Assembly (NCBI GenBank): GCA_022828595.1
Contig: JAKGHH010000005.1
Location: forward strand, 23,387,875 to 23,451,874
DNA from: Nelumbo lutea
Taxonomy: Eukaryota; Streptophyta; Magnoliopsida; Proteales; Nelumbonaceae
Direction: 5' to 3'
DNA: 64,000 nucleotides
The translations under genes were made by a program, and so were the position numbers. The stretch's first letter is position 1, and every line of letters starts with the position of its first letter. Below the pieces are notes generated by a model, which saw only the letters and a list, made by a program, of their open reading frames with translations, ran no database searches and was not told the DNA's origin. Below are positions 34,735 through 64,000 of this stretch, piece after piece.

Positions 34735-35980
34735 GGCAAATGGACAATTCGCCAGACGGTTGGACGACAACAAACTTAAGGACCCAAATTATGCTAACTG
34801 GTTCTAAAACCTTATGTTGGTCCTAACGTCCGAGAAATTGGACAAATTTGCTAAAAACCCTGCTCCAGATCGTCCGGGTGACAAGGCTTCTGAGGCCAGA
34901 CGAAGAGAGTATCAAGAATGGAAGGAGAAAAATTTTGTTGCCCGGTGTTATATTATAGCATCTTTAGATAATTTGATACATTGACAATTCGATAATTTCG
35001 AAGTGTCCAAGGACATACTGGATAGTCTAAAGACTATGTATGAGGAGCATAACCGTTCTATTCGTCAGAAGGTCTTAAAATTGTTTATGACTGCACAGAT
35101 GACCGAGAGCCAACAAGTTCATGACCATTGCCTAAAGATGATGGGTTATATTAATGAACTGGAGGCTCTCGGGTCAAGGCTAGACTATGACACTAAAATT
35201 GATGTTGTCCTCAATTCCCTGCCTCCCCCCTTCAATCAGTTTATCATGAACTATAACATGAATAAATTAAACGTTAGTCTTCAGGAACTCAACAATATAT
35301 TGTAGAGGGCTGAATAACTGATCAAGAAGGATAAGCCAATAGCCATGCTTGTTGAAGGTGGCAAATCAGACAAAAGAAAGTAGAAGGCTAAAGGGAAGGC
35401 TTTGAAGAAAATTAGCAAGGAAGCAGAAGAAGGATAAGGCATTGGATGCCTGTCACTTCTGCAAACAGGCCACTAGAAGAGGAACTGTCCTCAATTTCCG
35501 GAGACTAAGAAGAAAGGTAATTTCGAATCTTTTATCATAGAGACCAATTTGTTGGTCACTTCTGCTTCCTGGTGTATTGACTGTGGGGTTTCAACTCATG
35601 CTTGTAACTCACTGTAGGGGTTCAAGTTAAGTAGAAGACTTAGTGACGGAGAAGTGACACTCTATTTGGGGACTTCTACAACAGTTGTAGCTACAACCAT
35701 AAGAACTATAGAATTAGTTTTCAGATAATGAACCATTGTACTAAAAGATTGTCTGTTCGTACCAAATTTAAGAAGAAATTTGATTTCTGTCTCAAAATTG
35801 TGCATGGATGGTTATTCTATTTTATTCAGTAATGTGATTACTATTAAACGGAATAACAAATTCCTCGCATATGGAGAACTTGAGAATGGTCTCTATGTTC
35901 TCCATCATTCTTTGGAAACAAACCTTACTAAAACTACGTCGGAAATAATCCCCAAGAAGAGGACTCATGATACAGATCCA
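34735..35980 (+). pseudogene. copia gag and protease (copia 3), broken
   Basis: The ATG in AGAAATGGCAAATG (near 34733) starts MANGQFARRLDDNKLKDPNYANW. Stops follow early (for example near 34807 and 34982). The open frame 35003-35305 has SLKTMYEEHNRSIRQKVLKL and NSLPPPFNQFIMNYNMNKL. The knuckle near 35450 (CHFC...RNCPQ) lost the Gly-His spacing through a short deletion. The protease strand reads WCIDCGVSTHACNS, with Ser of DSG changed to Cys. The frame 35780-35992 (LCMDGYSILFSNVITIKRNN) runs to the deletion junction. Confidence 0.8.
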
Positions 35981-36470
35981 GGGGTATACTGATGCCGATT
36001 TCCAGTCAGATCTAGATGTTAAAAATTCTACATCTGGTTATATCTTTACAATAGGATCGTGTGTTGTTTTGTTGGAAAAGCAGTAAACAGGGGTCCACTG
36101 CATATTCCACAATCGAAGCCGAATACGTTGCCGCAAGTGAAGTTGCCAAAGAAGTCGTTTGGATGAAGAAGTTCATTCAGGAATTAGGAAAAGTTCCATC
36201 TAGCACATCACCCATTCGATTATTGTGTGACAACACTGGAGCCATTGCTCAGGTTAAGGAGCCATGAGCCCACTCGAAGTCGAAGCACATCGAGAGGAAG
36301 TATCATGTACTACTGGAGATAATTGGAAGAGGGGACGTCTTGATTCAAAAGGTAGCATCAACGAAAAATGTAGCAAACCCATTAACTAAGCCAATGACAC
36401 AGAAAGTGTTTGAGAAACACATGAAAAGTATGGGACTCCGGCTTGTACCCGTTTGGATCTAAGTGCAAGT
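35981..36470 (+). pseudogene. copia RNase H C-terminal part (copia 3)
   Basis: After the deletion, the reading YTDADFQSDLDVKNSTSGY, SKQGSTAYSTIEAEYVAASE, CDNTGAIAQVKEP and KSKHIERKYHVLLEIIGRGD is the copia RNase H, including the catalytic Asp of DAD, the Glu of EAEY and the Asp of CDN. The protein ends LRLVPVWI-stop at about 36460, and a purine-rich GCAAGTGGGAGC precedes the LTR. Stops near 36265 and one frame change break it. Confidence 0.85.
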
Positions 36471-36476
36471 GGGAGC

Positions 36477-38157
36477 TATTAGACAGTTATGCCCTTTAGC
36501 TCCAATCAGATTGATGTACCTTATTGACATTTATTGTAAATGAATAAAGTAAATGTCATTGTGGTGTGTTTCTGTGTAATACCCTTAAACTAGACACTTA
36601 ATGAGACTTGTGTTAGTTTAGAATCTTCATAGTCGTTGGATAGATCTGGGGAAATTTATCCTGCCAAGGCTGACACTAATGTACCGCCAAGTTGGTTGGG
36701 GTGGCTTGTCTCAGCTTATAGGGTGAGACCTGAGGTACATGCAGTGTGGGATTTCTTAAAACCCTGAACCAGACCAAAATTCTAGTATTTCCCTGAACCT
36801 TGGAGATAAATGGACAAAACTGAAATGTTACACCTAACCCTTAAACTCGATTATGATACTACACTAGGTGTCGGATTGGGCTGTATTTGATATGCCATTC
36901 AGTGAGATCTTTAGAGGGGGCCAAAACCTGGGTATGTTGGGACAGTCCGAGAATTCATCTGAGTGGGTGATCATAGTGACAGAATCAACCCATTTGTCGG
37001 GCAAAGTGAATGATCGGGGATGCACTCTCTCTGATGGAAACATAAACTGCTGGTAGTTGATTTCAACCGTTGAAATTTGTTTTGCAAAATGGACCCAATG
37101 ACCATTTAGTGTAAAATTTTGGCTCATTAAGAGCACACGGCGATGGACTTAGGAGTTCACTGTTTCCTACAATGAATTCGGCCAGGCCTTGTAACAAAGG
37201 CTAGGCTGAACCCATGTGGCTAATGTGTAGATCAATGTTTGGGTCCCACACCATACAAAGAGAGCCAAGCTAGCCAGCATTAAAGTGAAAGTGAGCCTGA
37301 GAGCTTAATGGGCCTAAAAGCCCATTTCGAACTGGGTTAATTAGATTAATTAAATAGGGGCGAATCTATTATTTGGATCAGCAGAGAAGATAAGGGATTA
37401 TCCTTATCCACTTAAAGAGTACAGATCCAAATAAAGATATGCATCAAAGGAACTTCTAATTTGATTAGGAAGGCTGATATTTATCTGCAGATATAATAAG
37501 CGGTTATCATTATCACTTAAAGAATCCAGATCCAAATATAAGATTTGGATTAGGAAACACCTAATAGGATAATGAGAACCTCTCTTTAAGGCTATAAATA
37601 GGAGAGCAGGATGGACCTCCATAAACATCTCATAGTCTGCTGAATTAAGAAAGAAGACAATATACAGTTCGACTGCTCTTGTTTTCTACTCTTGTTCTTT
37701 CCTGCTCTTTCTGCCCTACCCATTTCGATGTCCACCAGTAGGAGTGATCAAGAACGGTTCTTGATATTGCCTTTTGCTAGAAGAGGCAATCTGAAGTCGT
37801 GCCCATCAGCCCTCCATCATATTCTTGTTGAAGAATTCGTTTTTTGTTGAAGAATCGTCCTACTGATTATGCTTCACCCCACACCGTGTCATATTCAGTG
37901 GAAGTAGTCTTTGGTTTTCTCATTGGGCGTGAACATCTTCATTGGGAGTTATTGTTACTTCGTATCAGGTATATCCATTTCCTACCTTTTTGATTTTAAA
38001 TATGGTTTGGTTTGTTTCAGTATTGATTATTGAAAATGCAGTTTTTTAAAATAGGGAATGTGATTCCCAGATGGGAGAGAGAGATATTTTTTTTGAAAAT
38101 TTGCCCAACCTTTCTACAGGGTTCGGCCATCCATATGATGGATCTCTCATCCCTTCA
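36477..38157 (+). repeat. 3' LTR of copia 3 (1.68 kb)
   Basis: Begins TATTAGACAGTTATGCCC (family TGTTAGACAG) and ends CCCTTCA at 38157; the 5' LTR end at 32928 has the same last 130 bases. A TATA box (GGCTATAAATAGG, about 37589-37601) lies mid-LTR. This is the best preserved LTR of the family and the reference for those at 489 and 22044. Confidence 0.85.
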
Positions 38158-38264
38158 AGTTAATATACTTTTAGTTGATATAGAATGTTTTTTTCAAATT
38201 GCCAATTTATTCATCATTTTCTCTTTGATATGAGTAAATGTGTTATTTGTAACTCTTATTATGA

Positions 38265-38800
38265 TAATGGGGGCCCCTAAATAAAATTAGATTTAGCCTC
38301 CAAAGGGATTTTGAGTATTTTAGAGAGCATCATTTGGAATCTATGAGGAGTATTCTTTGAAAAAGAGATTGCAGATTTGTTAAAATTTGGACATTGGCCC
38401 GAGAGATTTGCATAATTTGTAATGATTTCCTTAATTTTCATGCATGCAGGAATATATTTAGCCTCCAAAATGATTTTGAGCATTTTAGAGCATCTTTTGT
38501 AATCTAATTCTTATTCTGGAATCTATGAGGAGTATTATTTGAGAAACAAACCACAAATTTGTTAAAATTTGGACATTGGCCGAAGACCTTTGCATAATTT
38601 GTAATGATTTTTTTTTTTAATTTTTATGCATGAAAGAATAATAGTATTTGCAAAAATTAAGTAATCATCTGCAAATTGTAGGATGAGAATCTTTGAACCC
38701 CATCCCGAGATTTTGCAATCAATTTGCTTTTTATTATCCCCTTGCTTCTTTTTTTTTTTCATTTCTTTGAGAGTGCTTAAACACATAAAACAAAAATGTA
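38265..38800 (-). pseudogene. LINE reverse transcriptase fragment with internal tandem duplication
   Basis: On the minus strand, the catalytic motif ILQFADDYLIFANT (about 38690-38650) is followed by the typical LINE segment NLSGQCPNFNKSAISFSKNT and ILKIPLEAK. The stretch after FADD is present twice (about 38285-38455 and 38456-38640), a diverged tandem duplication of about 180 bases. It lies just upstream of the delta-COP promoter region. Confidence 0.7.
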
Positions 38801-39145
38801 AGGATATAGAGGGTCTCATTGTCTAATAACTTTACAAAATTTAAATTCATCGGCCGGACAATAGTTATAAATGGATTAACATGTCGACTCTGTAAACTCT
38901 CAGCTGCAAGGTGACATCCGGTAAGTTCTCAGCTGGTCGTAGCGGATACTTGGCATCGAAGGGTATTTTTGTCTTTTTGTATTTGAAAGTCCCATGTGCG
39001 AGTAGCAATCCGTGCGAGCACTGTGGGGAGGGAGTCCCCCTCCGCGTCTGTTCTTCTTTCAAATATAGATCTGGTTGTATCTCTCTCTCGCTGGCTCGCT
39101 TGCTCGCTTGCTTTCTCTCGGACCAGCGGCACTACGATCTGCAAG
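38801..39145 (+). promoter_or_regulatory. Probable promoter and first (leader) exon of the delta-COP gene
   Basis: Sequence becomes unique and GC-richer after 38880. A pyrimidine-rich stretch (TCTCTCTCTCGCTGGCTC, about 39080-39120) is typical of a plant 5' UTR. The leader exon is inferred to end at CTGCAAG|GTACAG (39145/39146). AAATATAG at 39061 could be a TATA-like box, but the start of transcription is not fixed by sequence. Confidence 0.55.
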
Positions 39146-40171
39146 GTACAGTTCTTATTCACTGTGTCTGATCGACATTTAATCGTTTGTTCTATCTCTC
39201 CATTTGATTCGAATGATGGATAGGTCAAGGGAGATTGAAAGGTGAAATCTTCGGGTGCTCTTCTTTCATTTCCAGTTGTAGGGTTCGGATCTTAGCCGTT
39301 AGTGTCCTAATTAGCCTTCGAGTTTGTTTCTGGACAAAGATCTGATCAATTTAGACATGCTTTTTTTCGGATCTACTGCCGGCATTTGAATTCGTCGGGT
39401 TTCAGATCTGGTTATGCCGCTTACGCTTTTCTTCTTAGTTTTCACTCTTGCCCAATTCCTTTTTGAATGCATTTATTTTATGGAATTCTTCTAGTTGATT
39501 CCTATTTCCTCAGAAAATTTCTGATTGTTAATTACTTTTGTTGATCTCTATAGACTGGATTTGGTCAGTTCAGAATTTCCTGCTGCGTTGTTACTTTTAC
39601 GTTTAGAATCGTGCTTAGTTTATAAATCTTTTGACTGAATAGTCAAGTCTCAGTTTTAGGCTTTTATTTTCTTGATTTATTCAATTTCAAATTTATGGAA
39701 TTGATAATTGGAATTATTCTATTATTGTCCTCTGTATGTCTGGTAATTTGAATGGATACTGAGTTTGTATTGCATTGTGAAATCACAAAAAGGATAGTTA
39801 AGGTTTAATTTTGAGATCCAAGTTTTTTTTTTTTTTGTATTTTCTAAGTCTAATGCATTTGGAGGAAATAGGTTTTAAATGAATCCTTGAGTTGAGTGAT
39901 TAATTGATATAAGGCAAATGAGTTGATTCTTACATGAATCCATGGTCCATTGTTGTGAAGAAACTAAGATCATTGTATGTATTAGTTAGTTTCTTTCTTC
40001 TGGCACATGAGTTGGTGATACATGATGGCCTCTGTCACGTGGAACCTGAAATATTACTTGTCATCATAACTTTTGGTTGTCTACTAGTTTTACTTTTCAG
40101 TTGGTTATTATCTTTTGTTTTTAATTAATTAATAGTGTTTATTATTTTCTTGACTGGCTTGCTTTTTCCAG
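39146..40171 (+). other. Leader (5' UTR) intron of the delta-COP gene
   Basis: Donor GCAAG|GTACAG and acceptor TTTTTCCAG|GCG. The intron is T-rich and free of transposons. The word GATCT recurs in it and in the leader exon (39068, 39136, 39288, 39339, 39370, 39405, 39543). GATCTG-like words are part of the motif described for introns that boost expression in plants. Predicted, not proven. Confidence 0.55.
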
Positions 40172-40259
40172 GCGTTCAATTGATTGATCACAAGTTTCCC
40201 TTACCCATTCAAGTGTGCTGCCTTTGTGTTGGTGATTGTTGGATTTAGAAAGTATCAAA

Positions 40260-40262
<3 letters not shown>
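40172..40262 (+). CDS. delta-COP exon 2: leader plus the ATG only
   Basis: The acceptor CCAG ends at 40171. The exon closes with ATCAAAATG|GTAAAATC, so the start codon is the last three bases of the exon. The next exon opens with GTG GTT CTT GCA, codons 2-5 of the family protein, and has no ATG of its own upstream in frame. This supports the split. Confidence 0.8.
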
Positions 40263-59940
<19,678 letters not shown>

Positions 59941-60261
59941 GTGCACACACTAATTTGTCCTTTATTTGCAAACAATGTGGCAGTTAACTTCTATAAAAGT
60001 TACATTTCTTTTTTCCATGTATGCTTCCATTGAACTCAAATGGCATGTATATTTATGTCTTGGGGTAGCAAACTAACAATTATGATACTTGAGTTACTAT
60101 TCTCTATGTTTATAATTTTTTGGTCTTAATTATGAATAATTTAGTCTTGGAGTCCCTGAATATGTTATATTTTATTTATTTATTTTTTGTTTCACATGTA
60201 AAAAAATCAATGGTATTATTTAGTTTTTTTTGTTACATTTATAGTTCCATGTGCTTTTTAT

Positions 60262-60700
60262 CCATCTTTTTTTTTTTTGATTGGAAACAATAGCTTTATT
60301 AGAGATATTTTAAAGTACAACTTTCAAACCCTAGTATAGGGTGTTCATCCAAAATACAATCAAAGTACAGCACTGCCCAAAGTATATTGTTCCTGATAGT
60401 CCCTTGTTTGGCTAAGGTATCTGCTAATCCATTAACTGATCTTCTTGTCTACTTGAGGCAAGCACCAACCTCCCTTGTTAAGCTAAAAATTTCCTTCAAC
60501 AATTGTCTGTCCAGATGCCCAAACAACCTGTCTGCATCCAACCAATTATCAATTTAAAGCCCCTTCTATTTCGATTTGGTATAGCCCCAACTGTTTGGCA
60601 TATATAACACCTTGAAGCAAAAGCCATGACCTCTGCTCTCAATGAGTCTCCCTCTCCTATTGTTCCAGAATACATAGCAATTGTTCTCTCTATCCATCTA
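60262..60700 (-). mobile_element. LINE 3' end, minus strand, downstream of exon 9
   Basis: A T-run at 60269-60279 followed by GATTGGAAACAATAGC resembles the tails at 47510 and 48917. On the minus strand, words such as SGTIGEGDSLRAEVMAF (about 60670-60620) match LINE RNase H. Decayed, with stops throughout. Confidence 0.65.
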
Positions 60701-60724
60701 ATGCATTTGATTTGTGCAAATTAC

Positions 60725-61240
60725 TTGTCATAGCTGCACTTGTCTTTATTGGATGTAACAAGGTTTTAGAAACCAACCCAGAAACAGAACAGCTTTTTCC
60801 TCTGGTTCCTGGGTCAGTGGTTTGACCGTCTAGTCAAATGGGTCAAAATGGTTGAGTTCAATTTACATTGTATATTGCATCCTGACCATTAGATTGGAAT
60901 ATTAGGTTAGGTTAGGAAGATATATAGGTCATATACATATATTATAGAAGAGAGGGTGAGAAGGGAGGCTTAGAAAGAAAGAAGAAAGAAAGAAAGAAAG
61001 AAAGAAAGCAAGCAAGAACGAATGAAGAAGAAGAAGGCGGTTGCCTCCTCCCTCAGATCTCTCTCTCTCTCTCTCTCTCCCACAGCCAGTCAATTTCTTT
61101 CTCTCTTTTTTTGTTATTTTAATTTTTAAAAAGTAATTTCAGTTTTTGATTATTTAACTGTGAACCTTTGGCCATATCGAATGGTTCAGCAATTAGACCA
61201 TCCGGGTCAGTGGTTTGTTGACCGATTCAATATTTCTTTA
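60725..61240. repeat. Repeat segment with GGTCAGTGGTTTG copies and (GAAA)n / (TC)n microsatellites
   Basis: GGGTCAGTGGTTTGACC at about 60810 and GGGTCAGTGGTTTGTTGACC at about 61205 are direct repeats bracketing simple repeats (about 60975-61016 GAAA, 61060-61080 TC). Kind of element not determined. Confidence 0.5.
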
Positions 61241-61299
61241 CAAAATAATAGGCCAGGTGGTAAACAGAACCAAAATGGCAGCCGGTTGCCGAGACCCAA

Positions 61300-62198
61300 G
61301 TTCTACTCTGGGTTACCAGGTGATTAACTCAAGTCTTTTCTATAAGCATCTTGTTGTGTCACCAACATCGGCCAAATACCAGAGTTGCTGCAACTCTTCC
61401 ATGAATCTTCAATATGAGGGCATCCAGGAATCCTCTGGACCTATAGAAGGCTTTCTACACACTACTACTGGTTGGGAATGAAAAAGCGAGTGAAGGGTTA
61501 TGTTGCTGCTTGCAATCTATGTGAACAACATAAATACATTAGCCAGTCTCCAGTAGGTTTGTTACAACTCCTATCTGTTCCCTCTCAGGTATGGGAAGAG
61601 ATTACCATGTGTTTCATAACCAGACTTCCAACTTCAGGAGGTAAGTTGGTTATTGTAGTTGTGGTGGACAGCTTCACTAATTTCACGCACTTTTCAGTGC
61701 TATCTCTTATTTACATGCTTAGGTGGCCAGATATTTGTAAACGACAGCCATGCTTCATGGAACACCCCTGGTCATCATCACTGATAAGGACCCCACATTT
61801 GAGCTTACTGGAATAAGTATTTCAAGGCCATGGGGACAGAGCTACACTACTCAACCAGTTACCGTCCTCAGATTGATGGTTAGACCAAGTTGGTAAACCA
61901 GTCCTAGGAAACCTACCTAAGGTGTTTCACTATGATCAACCCAATATTGGGCCAAGTGGTTACCCTGGGCCAAATTATGGTACAGTACACCCAACCATGC
62001 ATTTGCTGGCATCTCCTCCTTCCAAGCTCTATATGGATGTCCGTCGTCTGCAATCTTACCATATGAGAGAGGATCTTCAGCAGTAGCAGAAGTAGATGCC
62101 CATTTGATTGAAAGGGATGAAATCCTCAAGGCCTTGAAGGTCCATTTGCATTCAGGCCTAGGAGCAGATGAAGCAGCAATATGACAAGAACCACATGG
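61300..62198 (+). pseudogene. gypsy integrase (gypsy E)
   Basis: The zinc region (LLQLFHESSIWGHPGIL, then CNLCEQHKYI) is readable with frame changes. The core follows in 61472-61816: GLLQLLSVPSQVWEEITMCF, the usual 'VWEDISMDFI' with Asp-to-Cys change at the catalytic site, then VVVVDSFTNFTHF. Next come GTELHYSTSYRPQIDG, KLVNQS and ETYLRC, and later LERD-like HLIEREEILKALKVHL. Stops and frame breaks make it dead. The GLLQ.L..P wording is typical of chromoviruses. Confidence 0.8.
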
Positions 62199-62587
62199 TG
62201 TGAGTATGGTGGTAAGGCTACGTGTGGGGGTCTCCTTGAAGGACAAAGGAAATCCGAGGGCAGGGGGTAGGCTGAAGGCTAGGGTGAACATAGTGATAGG
62301 ATGATGATCTCGTTATGAGTTGGACCTCTATTTATAGGGAGAGATCCCGAAAGGAAGTAGCACACGTGTATTATAAGAATTCTCAGACGAAAGGAAACCT
62401 CGTCCTTGAGATATCTCATAAGACATATGGCGAAGCCCTAGCGGTGTTCCCTGACAACTGACACCGAATCGAAGATTCCCTTTCCTAGTGGGAATCAAAC
62501 ACTTTTAGCTCCTTCCTTTTGGGACCTCGGGATCTCTCCCTATAAATAGAGGTCCAACTCATAACGAGATCATCATCCTATCACTAT
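62199..62587. mobile_element. Fold-back pair of gypsy LTR fragments (perfect 60-base inverted repeat)
   Basis: 62291-62350 and 62527-62586 are perfect reverse complements (60 bases, 176-base spacer). The left half is the 3' part of a gypsy B/C-type LTR in minus sense (starting TGTGAGTATGG at 62199). The right half is the U3 part of the same LTR type in plus sense (TAGCACACG... through CTATAAATAG). They meet at GAAAGGAAG (about 62350-62358), a word that occurs in both parts of the LTR. TATA boxes on both arms point outwards. Confidence 0.85.
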
Positions 62588-63165
62588 TCAGTCTAGGTGC
62601 AAGAGGCATACGCCTCATACACTTTTTTCATGAGGCGTACGCCTCATGCGCTTCATGCACATCTTAGATAAAAAGACAAAAAAAAAAGAAAAAAACAAAA
62701 AAGAAAGGAAAGGAAAGGAAAAGAGAGGGAAGTGAAAGAAAAAGAAAGAGAAAAAAATAGAGAAAAAGGAAAGAAAAGAAAAGAAAAGGAAAGGGAAGGG
62801 AAGGGAAGGGAAGGGAAGAAAAGATTAGGGGAAAGAAAATGGTTTGCCCCCTTCCCCTTCGCCCCCTAGACCCCCCACCCCCTTTTCAATGCAGTCCAAT
62901 TTGTTTTTTTTTGAGCTAGGGGGGTCTTGCTCCGCTTCGACAAAACTCCCCCTTTCAACTAATGTTATGCATCTTTATTCTTCTTAATATAAAACATTTT
63001 TTATTAAAAATAAAGAAAAAGTGAGATCCTCTTTCCTCCTCCTAATGCCCCCCTAAGGAGGCTTACGCCTCCTTGTGTTCGGGAGGCTTATGCCTCTTGC
63101 GTTTTGAACTATGCCTCTAGGTAGTGGAATGCCTCGCGTCACGCCTCCGTGTTTTAAAACATTGC
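62588..63165. repeat. GAGGCGTACGCCTC-type repeat with a purine-rich tract
   Basis: Near-palindromic words of the form GAGGCNTACGCCTC at about 62604, 62633, 63059 and 63091 flank a long purine tract (62668-62840: GAAAGGAAAGG then GGGAA runs). It closes with GTTTTAAAACATTG. No coding sense is seen. Confidence 0.65.
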
Positions 63166-63339
63166 CTGCAGCTACTCCTCCAACGGTCATCTGGGACAGA
63201 ATGATCCCCTTTCACTCCAGCTGGCCCCTCCACATCCATCCCCACCAGTCACCAATTTGCTAACCCAAATCCTGCCAACCCTGAACAACCTCCTAGAACC
63301 AACCCCACCAACTCTATCACTCTATTCACCCTAGCCTTT

Positions 63340-63745
63340 AGCCTTTGCTAAAAGACCTATCTGAAGCTAGCTCCCTGGTATTATGGATTGTTTAATGTGC
63401 TACAACTAGTTAGTGGGATGGCCTATCGTCTTGATCTTCCACCTACATCTAAACTTCACCTGGTGTTTCATGTTTCTATGCTCAAAACATGCTCCGATCT
63501 CACAGCTCAAAGAAGTATAGACTTGCCTGAATTCTCTAAAGATGATGAGTTACAAACTAGGCCCATCAGGATGCTTGACTATTGATGGGTCAGGCAAGGC
63601 AAGAAGATCACCAGAGAGGTTTTAGTAGCATGGCCTGGGCTGCCAATAGAGGATTCTTCATAGGAAAACTGTAAGAAGCTTAAACAGAAGCACCCCAACT
63701 TCAACCTTGAGGACATGGTCCATGATGAAGCCAGACCGAGCAACT
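63340..63745 (+). pseudogene. gypsy integrase C-terminus and chromodomain (gypsy E)
   Basis: LKLAPWYYGLFNVLQLVSGM, YRLDLPPTSKLHLVFHVSML (the 'GPY/F' module with H.VFHVS) are followed by PIRMLDY, then after a stop KKITREVLVAWPGLPIEDS and NFNLEDMVHDEA. The latter matches a chromodomain-like tail ('VLV.W.GLP.E..TWE', 'FPNFNLEDKV'). It ends near 63745. Confidence 0.8.
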
Positions 63746-64000
63746 GTGTCAGCCTGCAGTCACCCTAGTTCCCCTCATGAGCCATCTGTTACTTCTATAC
63801 CAGAAAGACACGTCAGCACAATTAGTTAGGGGAGAGATATTTGTCATAAAGTTATACAAGGGGGTGAGGTCGAGTGAAGGGAAGCATGCAAATTGCTTGA
63901 AATCTATTATCTTCTCCTCTCTGTCCTTCTCTCCTTCCTGTCCTCTTCAGTTCTGTAGGAGGTGAAAATCCACACATTAATTGGCTCTAAGGCATTGATC

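Larger units (their letters stand above)
32740..38157 (+). mobile_element. Ty1/copia element 'copia 3' with PBS, long leader, pol deletion and 3' LTR
   Basis: The end of the 5' LTR (about 32740-32928, ending CCCTTCA) is followed at 32929 by TTGGTATTATAGCT. This is close to the TGGTATCAGAGC primer-binding site for initiator tRNA-Met used by most plant copia elements. A leader of about 1.8 kb leads to gag at about 34735. Protease is followed directly by RNase H, because integrase and RT are deleted near 35978. The 3' LTR is 36477-38157. The 5' LTR start is lost next to gypsy D. No internal promoter other than the LTRs was seen. Confidence 0.85.
61245..63745 (+). mobile_element. Ty3/gypsy chromodomain-type relic 'gypsy E'
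   Basis: Integrase followed by a chromodomain-like C-terminus in plus orientation, interrupted between about 62199 and 63165 by fold-back LTR fragments and a repeat block. 5' truncated before the integrase zinc region. 63750-64000 is probably its 3' non-coding or LTR start; nothing coding is seen there. Confidence 0.75.

Overview
This window is nuclear DNA from a flowering plant. It has an intron-rich gene whose predicted protein matches plant delta-COP, two decayed pieces of plastid DNA (ycf2 and psbC), and dense nested retrotransposons of plant type: Ty1/copia, Ty3/gypsy, and LINEs with a C-terminal RNase H. I cannot name the species. There is no sign of bacterial or phage organisation. I found no rRNA, tRNA or CRISPR array by reading.

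Left part (1-38157): transposon layers with no intact host gene. 1-404 is a plant-mobile-domain fragment. A decayed copia element (copia 1, 489-4430) follows. Then comes a minus-strand gypsy element (gypsy C, about 4670-15187), split by a full-length plus-strand relative (gypsy B, 8116-13385, 5-bp target duplication ATCAT). Copia 2 (15190-18586) abuts an element with long terminal inverted repeats (18587-22043), which holds a solo LTR (19218-20599, duplication CTTCC). A minus-strand copia LTR (22044-23130) sits exactly against a ycf2 plastid fragment (23131-24490). An AT-rich stretch (24860-26690) and a cytochrome P450 N-terminal relic (26690-27049) follow. Gypsy D (minus, about 28334-32740) is split by another solo LTR (30575-32119, duplication ATCAT). 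Copia 3 (about 32740-38157) has a 1.7-kb 3' LTR, a recognisable primer-binding site and a large pol deletion.

Right part (38265-64000): the delta-COP gene on the plus strand. It has a pyrimidine-rich leader exon, a leader intron, and an exon whose only coding bases are the ATG. An intron of about 11.3 kb, filled with LINE and copia debris, separates this ATG from codon 2. Seven further coding exons (51531-59940) join in frame with no stop and give about 446 residues, from the N-terminus into the mu-homology domain. The last exon or exons (roughly 80 residues by family length) lie beyond the window. Other introns carry LINE RNase H pieces, an antisense psbC plastid fragment and a recent 77-bp tandem duplication. 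From 61240 to 63745 there is a broken chromodomain-type gypsy element, interrupted by a fold-back pair of LTR fragments with a perfect 60-bp inverted repeat.

The delta-COP gene is the only gene here that I judge to be functional. I did not find a convincing new biological system. The unusual things are architectural: the isolated start codon, the repeat-laden intron, the fold-back LTR, and the plastid insertions.
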